From NCBI RefSeq assembly GCF_000373585.1, contig NZ_KB891853.1, positions 346,812-410,811 of the forward strand: 64,000 bases of DNA, given 5' to 3'. The notes beneath the pieces are model-generated. The model worked only from the letters and a program-made list of their open reading frames with translations, did no database searches and was not told where the DNA came from. The stretch's first letter is position 1, and each line of letters begins with the position of its first letter. Positions 59,605-64,000 of this stretch are shown one piece after another. Origin of the DNA: Streptomyces sp. MspMP-M5. GTDB taxonomy: Bacteria; Actinomycetota; Actinomycetes; Streptomycetales; Streptomycetaceae. The translations under genes were made by a program, and so were the position numbers.

Positions 59605-59612
59605 TCTTGACT
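59593..59612 (+). promoter_or_regulatory. Operator/stoperator-like site
   Basis: CTGATTGCGTAATCTTGACT, identical over 20 bases to the minus-strand site at 23741-23760, overlapping the stop of the Cas4-like gene and 44 bases before the next start. Orientation follows transcription. Confidence 0.65.
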
Positions 59613-59655
59613 AGCAAGCGGGCGCACGGCCCGCACCGCGAGAGAGGGGTTTTGA

Positions 59656-60105
59656 GTGGCCGATGACGGCCGGTCCACCACTGTGACCATCAAGTACGGC
59701 AAGGGCCACGAAGACTCGTGGGTCACCTTTCGCGGCACTCCGGAGGCCGTCTTCGAGGACATCGCCTCGTTCTTTGGATTCAATTGCGAGACTTTGACTG
59801 GGCTGGCGCCGAGCGAGCTGGTCGTCGAGGCCACCCAGGCGGCCCAGAGCGCGACCCATGTCGTTCGCGGGCTGGACGCGCGCATCGTTCCGTCGCAGCC
59901 CGCTCCGCAGGCCGGCGACCCATGGACCGCCACGGAGGAGCCTGCGAAGGCGCAGTCCGGCTCGAAGGCCCTCCTGGAACAGGTCAGCGCGTGCCGCACC
60001 ACCGACGAGCTGAAGAGGCTCTGGGCAGAGAACCAGTCTGCCTTCGGGGACCAGGCCGTCATGGACGCCTGGAAGGCCCGCGGCCGTTCCCTGGCGGGCT
60101 CCTGA
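59656..60105 (+). CDS. Early protein of unknown function
   Basis: 149 residues. The N-terminal half is beta-rich (GRSTTVTIKYGKGHEDSWVT, then EAVFEDIASFFGFN). A Pro/Ala linker leads to a C-terminal helical domain (SGSKALLEQVSACRTTDELK, then RLWAENQSAF), which resembles the flexible tails of phage accessory proteins. GTG start. A degenerate operator-like site (CAATTGCGAGACTTTGACT, 59781-59799) lies inside. Stop overlaps the next ATG (TGATG). Confidence 0.65.
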   Translation: MADDGRSTTVTIKYGKGHEDSWVTFRGTPEAVFEDIASFFGFNCETLTGLAPSELVVEATQAAQSATHVVRGLDARIVPSQPAPQAGDPWTATEEPAKAQSGSKALLEQVSACRTTDELKRLWAENQSAFGDQAVMDAWKARGRSLAGS

Positions 60106-60224
60106 TGCCCCGCCGAATCCTCGGCGCCGCGGTCGCCGTCGCCATAGCGGCTGGCTCCCTCAAGGCTCAAGTTCCGGCCCGCCGCACCCCATACACCGTT
60201 CACCGACAGAGTGGAGATCAGTAG
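60105..60224 (+). CDS. 39-residue basic peptide
   Basis: Short frame (PRRILGAAVAVAIAAGSLKA, then QVPARRTPYTVHRQSGDQ) with a hydrophobic N-terminal stretch that could be a membrane anchor or signal. Start overlaps the previous stop and its TAG overlaps the next GTG, so it fits the operon without gaps, the best argument for its being real. Confidence 0.4.
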   Translation: MPRRILGAAVAVAIAAGSLKAQVPARRTPYTVHRQSGDQ

Positions 60225-60661
60225 TGCCCCTGAACCTCATGGACATCCCGACCGCCAACGGCGGCTGGTTCAAGCCGAAGGACAACGCCGACGCGGTTGC
60301 GATCCTCCTGGAGGTCAAGCAGTTCGACCGGCAGCGGCCCACCCCCAACGGGCCGAAGGACAGTGTGCTCGCCGACGTGACGGTCTTCAGGACGCATGAG
60401 GCCCTCGCCAAGCAGGCCCCGGAGGTCTCCAAGGGACAGCGGATCGAACAGACGGTCCTCGCCCGCGACCTGGAGACCGTCGTCGGCGGCGCAGTGCTCG
60501 TCACCGTCACCCAGGTCCCGCCCTCGAAGCCGGGCGCGCACCCGGCCTGGGTGTGGAAGCAGGTCACAGACATGGGCATCCGGAAGCAGGTTATCGCCTA
60601 CGCCGAGCAGCGCGACGCGGCCATTCAGTCGGCCGTCGCGGACGCCCCGTCCTTCGACTGA
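60224..60661 (+). CDS. Early protein, possible single-stranded DNA-binding or recombination factor
   Basis: 145 residues, beta-rich (LMDIPTANGGWFKPKDNADA, then VAILLEVKQFDRQ, then DSVLADVTVFRTHEALAKQA, then GGAVLVTVTQVPP). The strand pattern could be an OB fold, which would suit its place between a Cas4-like nuclease and a RecA/DnaB-like ATPase, but no family is recognised. GTG start. Confidence 0.55.
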   Translation: MPLNLMDIPTANGGWFKPKDNADAVAILLEVKQFDRQRPTPNGPKDSVLADVTVFRTHEALAKQAPEVSKGQRIEQTVLARDLETVVGGAVLVTVTQVPPSKPGAHPAWVWKQVTDMGIRKQVIAYAEQRDAAIQSAVADAPSFD

Positions 60662-60714
60662 GCTGTCAGCCGGTAGCTGGGGGCGGCCTCCGCGCCGCCC
60701 CCTCCCCCTCTGCG

Positions 60715-61599
60715 ATTGGAGCATGCATCCTTACTCCCGGCCGGTCCCTCGCCCTTCATGCCGAGTCGGGCCGCGAGCTGCCCCACATCGAGGCGTTCGA
60801 GGCCCTCTACAACATCGGCTGCCGCCCGCGTCACGGCGAGGTCGTCATGATTGCGGGCAGGAGCGGCACACAGAAGTCGGGCCTCGCCCTGTTCTGGGTG
60901 GCTCAGATGAACCTTCCAACCCTGTACTTCTCTGCCGACATGTCGGCCTTCACCGCCTCGTCGCGGCTCGCATCGATGGCGACCGGCGACACGACCGAGA
61001 TGGTCGAAGCGGGCATGGCGGCCGGCGGCCGCTACAGGGAGGCGTACCTCAACGCGGTCAGCGGTTCCCGCATCACGTTCTCCTTCGGCAGCCCCATCAC
61101 CTGGCAGGCCGTAGACGAGGAGCTCGAAGCGTGGGTCGAGCTGTGGGACGACTTCCCTGCCGTCGTGGTCTTCGACAACCTGATGGACTTCGAGGGTGCC
61201 GAGTCGGACTACACCGAGCAGATGGCCGTGATGAGCAGCGCGACCGAGCTGGCACGCGCGACCGGCGCGACCGTCATCCTGCTGCACCACGCCAGCGACA
61301 AGAGCTGGGAAGCCAAGAGCGACCCGTGGGCACCGCCGAGCCGTGACCAGGTGAAGGGCGGCCTCTCCGAGAAGCCCGAACTGAGCCTTTCGGTGGCGCT
61401 GGACCCGAACAGCCTGGAGTACAAGGTCTCGGTCATCAAGCAGCGCATGGGGCCGTGCGACCCCACCGCTCGTCGGTACGCAAGTCTGCGATGCCATCCC
61501 GAGGTCACCCGGTTCTCGAAGCTGGAGCATCTCGCCCCGCACACCCAGACCACGACGCCCCAGTGGTCACCCCTTGATGCCCTGAACAAGGCCGCTTGA
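60715..61599 (+). CDS. RecA/DnaB-like ATPase (putative replicative helicase)
   Basis: About 295 residues. P-loop EVVMIAGRSGTQKSGLALFW (GRSGTQKS as Walker A), then NLPTLYFSADMSAFTASSRL as in DnaB-type helicases, Walker B PAVVVFDNLMDFEG, and a sensor-like VILLHHASDKSW. Probably the phage helicase or a DNA-repair ATPase. The start is unresolved: conserved reading begins near 60720 but no ATG, GTG or TTG lies in frame near it. ATT at 60715, or a distant GTG at 60553 inside the previous gene, are the choices. Confidence 0.75.
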   Translation: MGACILTPGRSLALHAESGRELPHIEAFEALYNIGCRPRHGEVVMIAGRSGTQKSGLALFWVAQMNLPTLYFSADMSAFTASSRLASMATGDTTEMVEAGMAAGGRYREAYLNAVSGSRITFSFGSPITWQAVDEELEAWVELWDDFPAVVVFDNLMDFEGAESDYTEQMAVMSSATELARATGATVILLHHASDKSWEAKSDPWAPPSRDQVKGGLSEKPELSLSVALDPNSLEYKVSVIKQRMGPCDPTARRYASLRCHPEVTRFSKLEHLAPHTQTTTPQWSPLDALNKAA

Positions 61600-61607
61600 C
61601 CAGAGAG

Positions 61608-61625
61608 GATTGCGAGAACTTGACA
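61608..61625 (+). promoter_or_regulatory. Operator/stoperator-like site (best match)
   Basis: GATTGCGAGAACTTGACA on the plus strand, exactly the consensus, overlapping the start codon of the resolvase-like gene. A bound protein would obstruct both transcription and access to this start. Confidence 0.65.
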
Positions 61626-61997
61626 GACATTGCGGCCAGGAACCGCAGGAACAAGAGGCGAGGGGCCGACTGGGAGACCGAGCTCCGCAACGAACTGCGA
61701 GGTGCTGGCCTCGATGTTGAACGCCTCCGCCTAACCGGCAAGGACGACGAGGGGGACCTCATGGTTCGCCTGGGCGACGGCCGCTTCCTGGTCGTCGAGG
61801 CGAAGAACGCGCGGTTCGAACCAGGGACCTTTGTCGCCGAAGCAGAAAAGGAGCGGGGCAACTTCGCGCGGCACCGGGGGCTTGACCCTTCCGACGTCGA
61901 CTCGGTGGTCATCGTGCGCCGCAGGGGTGCGAGTTGGCGCCGCGCGTACGTCCTGACCACGGTCGAGGCGTACTTCGGGCTGGAGGCCAAGCAGTGA
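61620..61997 (+). CDS. Holliday-junction-resolvase/VRR-type nuclease
   Basis: 125 residues from the TTG at 61620 (GAGGA upstream); a TTG at 61596 overlapping the ATPase stop would add 8. Core: RGADWETELRNELRGAGLDV, then GDLMVRLGDGRFLVVEAKNA giving Asp and Glu-x-Lys, a restriction-endonuclease fold of the phage Hjc-like/VRR-NUC group. Probably resolves recombination intermediates. It lies in the replication operon. Confidence 0.78.
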   Translation: MTDIAARNRRNKRRGADWETELRNELRGAGLDVERLRLTGKDDEGDLMVRLGDGRFLVVEAKNARFEPGTFVAEAEKERGNFARHRGLDPSDVDSVVIVRRRGASWRRAYVLTTVEAYFGLEAKQ

Positions 61998-62404
61998 GGC
62001 TCCGTCGCATGAACGACGACCACCAGGAACACGAGAAACCCGCCCTTGAGGCCGTGCTCGGACACTACGGCGTCGACACCAACTCGCAGCGGGCCATGGG
62101 GATGACGCACTGCCCGCTGCACGAGGACAACACCCCGTCCTTCTCCTACAACACCGACCGCGGCTTGTGGAAGTGCCACTCCTGCGGCCGAGGAGGGGAC
62201 TCGTTCACGCTGATCATGGAGAAAGAGGAAACGGACTTTGTCGGAGCGCGAACCCTTGCGGCCTCTCTCGCCCTCGCAACGCGAGATGTTGGAGGAGGCG
62301 ACGAGCGCGTATCAGGCAGCGCTTACGGCGGACGCCGCGCGGTACCTGCGCGCTCGCGGGATCGGTCCCGAAGAGGCGGCTACGTTCCGGCTTGGCGTCG
62401 TTGA
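61994..62404 (+). CDS. DnaG-type zinc-binding domain of a split primase
   Basis: 136 residues. MTHCPLHEDNTPSFSYNTDR, then LWKCHSCGRGGDSFTLIMEK is the classical primase zinc ribbon (C-H/C-C) that recognises the priming site. After about residue 95 the frame runs out of phase with the next gene and reads low-complexity Arg/Gly, which is probably just the overlap. GTG start with GTGA coupling. The Toprim half follows in another frame. Confidence 0.8.
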   Translation: MRLRRMNDDHQEHEKPALEAVLGHYGVDTNSQRAMGMTHCPLHEDNTPSFSYNTDRGLWKCHSCGRGGDSFTLIMEKEETDFVGARTLAASLALATRDVGGGDERVSGSAYGGRRAVPARSRDRSRRGGYVPAWRR

Positions 62405-62900
62405 CGATCCCCTCCCCGGCCACGAGCGCTACCGGGGGATGCTCTGCATCCCCTACCTCGGGCACCAGGGGCAGCCGCTGACGATCCGGTTCCGGTGCCT
62501 CCAGAACCACAACCACCGCGAGCACGGCCACGGCAAGTACAACACCATCGCCGGAGACCCGCCCCGCATGTACGGGGTCGACTCGATCCACGCGGCCGGC
62601 GACGAGATCCACCTCACCGAGGGCGAGTTCGACCGCATGATCCACCGGAAGATCGGCTGGCACTCGGTCGCCGTCCCTGGCGTCGAGATGTGGTTCGCCC
62701 GGCACCGCCGGATGCTCGCGGGCTTCTCGCGCGTCTGGGTCTGGAGCGACCCGGACGAGGCCGGAAGCAAGCTCACGACAACAGTCTGTCGCTCTCTCCG
62801 CTCGGCCAAACCGGTCCGTCTCCGAACTGGCGACGTGACCGAAACCTACTTGGCCGGTGGCGCACAGGCCCTCTACGACGCCAAGGAGGCCGCGGCTTGA
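62238..62900 (+). CDS. Toprim domain of a split primase
   Basis: 220 residues. An N-terminal helical part (LSPSQREMLEEATSAYQAAL, then YLRARGIGPEEAATFRLGVV) as in DnaG, then MLCIPYLGHQGQPLTIRFRC, Toprim Glu in HLTEGEFDRMI and Asp-x-Asp in VWVWSDPDEAGSKL. With the preceding zinc domain it would make a two-subunit primase. The TTG start lies 167 bases inside the zinc-domain gene in another frame. Confidence 0.82.
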   Translation: MSEREPLRPLSPSQREMLEEATSAYQAALTADAARYLRARGIGPEEAATFRLGVVDDPLPGHERYRGMLCIPYLGHQGQPLTIRFRCLQNHNHREHGHGKYNTIAGDPPRMYGVDSIHAAGDEIHLTEGEFDRMIHRKIGWHSVAVPGVEMWFARHRRMLAGFSRVWVWSDPDEAGSKLTTTVCRSLRSAKPVRLRTGDVTETYLAGGAQALYDAKEAAA

Positions 62901-63250
62901 CCGAGGCTAAGACGACGAAGCGGCCAGCACGCAAGGCCGCCCCCGTGACCACGATCCTCACGAACGTGAAGTCCACCCACCGGACTGTGGCTGACAAACA
63001 GATGCCGATTGGGGGCGGCCTCAACCCCGTGAAAGCGCAACGGTACTTCGCGGAGGAAGCCGACCGCTGGGCCTTCATCAAGGTATCCCGTGACAAGGCG
63101 GGAATGCCCGGCTGGGACGCCGAGCTCCTGGAGCAGCTCTACTACGCCCTCGCCAGCACCGACGACCCGGAGACCGCGAAGTTCCACCTGGAGAACGTCG
63201 CGGCCTACGCAGTCGCAGCGATCGAGCAGCTCGACCGGGAGGCTCGATGA
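62897..63250 (+). CDS. Early protein of unknown function
   Basis: 117 residues. Basic N-terminus (TEAKTTKRPARKAAPVTTIL), then KQMPIGGGLNPVKAQRYFAE and a helical acidic part (AELLEQLYYALASTDDPETA, then NVAAYAVAAIEQLDREAR). Likely a DNA-associated accessory protein. TTG start overlapping the primase stop (TTGA). Confidence 0.6.
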   Translation: MTEAKTTKRPARKAAPVTTILTNVKSTHRTVADKQMPIGGGLNPVKAQRYFAEEADRWAFIKVSRDKAGMPGWDAELLEQLYYALASTDDPETAKFHLENVAAYAVAAIEQLDREAR

Positions 63251-63468
63251 CGACACGCGACCTGCCGGGCAATCCCGGCCCCCGCCTCGTCGGCATCTGG
63301 GCAGCCCTCGACCCGGACGAACGTGAGGTCTTCGAGCGCCACCTCCTCCAGGGCACGGCTGCCGAACAACTCGTCTGGGTTCTCGCCCGCTACGGACACC
63401 ACGTGTCCGCCTCGACCATCCGTACGTACCGGCGCCGCCTGCGCCAGGAAGAGAGCGTCAGCCCTTGA
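63247..63468 (+). CDS. Helix-turn-helix protein
   Basis: 73 residues: LDPDEREVFERHLLQGTAAE, then LVWVLARYGHHVSASTIRTY, then RRRLRQE, a sigma-region-4-like or resolvase-like HTH with basic recognition helix. ATGA coupling to the previous gene. Probably a regulator of the rightward operon. Confidence 0.7.
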   Translation: MTTRDLPGNPGPRLVGIWAALDPDEREVFERHLLQGTAAEQLVWVLARYGHHVSASTIRTYRRRLRQEESVSP

Positions 63469-64000
63469 CCGATTCCCTGCTCGACGAGCTTCTGTCGAAG
63501 CCCGTAGGACCAGCGATACCGAGCCGCCAGACCGACCCCGAGCGCGACTTCACGCGCCAGATCGAAGTAACCGGCGACGCGGCCGAGGTCACCGTGCGCG
63601 GGCCGGCCGAGATGGACAGCAAGGGCACCGCGGCCGACGTCCTCCGCGCCCACGGCCTCAACGAGAGCGAGTGGGAGGTCAAGGGCTTCCGGAGCTCGGA
63701 GTGGACGATGCCCAGCGGCGACCTCGGCGTCTCCACCCGGTTCACCTTCGCCCGCGCCCACGGCACCGTTCCGTACGGCCGTCCCGACATCAGTGAGCTG
63801 CTGGCTGCCATCGACGCCCACCAGCCGAGCCGACCGACGGACACCCGAGTCACCGGGGACCACACCTTCGTGATCGCCCTCGGCGACATGCAGTTCGGCA
63901 AGATCGACGGGGACGGCCCGGCCGGCACCCTGAAGCGCACGATCGACTGCCTCAACGGCGCTGCCGACCGCCTCGCGCTGTACCGCGAGCGGTTCGACAT
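63465..64000 (+). CDS. Phosphoesterase-like phage protein (partial, runs off the right edge)
   Basis: 178 codons are visible from the TTG at 63465 (TTGA overlap). The first ~110 residues are a variable N-terminal part with GLNESEWEVKGFRSSEWTMP. Then DHTFVIALGDMQFGKIDGDG, whose GDxxxGK-like start recalls metallophosphoesterases found in this place in actinophages. The catalytic remainder is outside the window, so the class is tentative. Confidence 0.5.
   Translation, partial: MTDSLLDELLSKPVGPAIPSRQTDPERDFTRQIEVTGDAAEVTVRGPAEMDSKGTAADVLRAHGLNESEWEVKGFRSSEWTMPSGDLGVSTRFTFARAHGTVPYGRPDISELLAAIDAHQPSRPTDTRVTGDHTFVIALGDMQFGKIDGDGPAGTLKRTIDCLNGAADRLALYRERFD

Overview
The window is high-GC actinobacterial DNA, most likely Streptomyces. 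The signs are the very high G+C in third codon positions, frequent GTG/TTG starts and 4-base start/stop overlaps, an XRE regulator paired with a Nudix gene, DUF2637-type membrane proteins and LtrA-type group II introns. It holds three blocks: a host defence island, a zone of decayed mobile elements, and a large prophage that runs off the right edge.

Defence island (1-10.8 kb). A leftward hsdR-hsdS-hsdM operon encodes a type I restriction-modification system; hsdM is cut by the left edge. It is followed by a rightward two-gene ATPase/HNH pair of Septu (PtuA/PtuB) type and by an AIPR-family abortive infection gene ending in a strong terminator. The HsdR seems to have lost its nuclease residues.

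Mobile-element scar (10.8-21 kb). It contains a tyrosine integrase broken by two frameshifts with its excisionase, about 2 kb of gene-poor and strongly strand-skewed DNA, remnants of a methyltransferase and a flavoprotein, an orphan PD-(D/E)XK-like protein, and an XRE-regulator/Nudix pair. A complete group II intron (16859-19349) sits exactly in the start/stop overlap of that pair. Splicing would restore an ATGA junction.

Prophage (about 21 kb to beyond 64 kb). The left arm is read leftwards: integrase, excisionase, small early proteins, a dNMP kinase broken in a G run, a cytosine C5 methyltransferase fused to an unknown domain, then small zinc-ribbon and acidic proteins up to a winged-helix protein at 33.9 kb. 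The structural genes are read rightwards from 34.3 kb: HNH, TerS, TerL, portal, MuF, scaffold, capsid, head-tail proteins, major tail protein, frameshifted tail chaperones, tape measure, tail tip, a collagen-like protein and an S74 fibre. Minus-strand cargo genes interrupt them: a membrane protein in packaging, a two-gene membrane cassette between scaffold and capsid, and a secreted SGNH hydrolase after the fibre. Endolysin and holin follow. A divergent regulatory region with a candidate repressor at 57.5 kb then leads into rightward replication genes: Cas4-like nuclease, RecA/DnaB-like ATPase, resolvase, split primase.

Two regulatory features tie the prophage together. One is a dispersed asymmetric site of consensus GATTGCGAGAACTTGAC, pointing with transcription in both arms and overlapping the -35 box of two early promoters, which resembles the operators and stoperators of temperate actinophages. 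The other is a three-copy structured leader with compensatory base changes and an invariant GTGGTG loop in front of three early genes. I cannot match it to a known RNA class, and it is the best candidate here for something undescribed.
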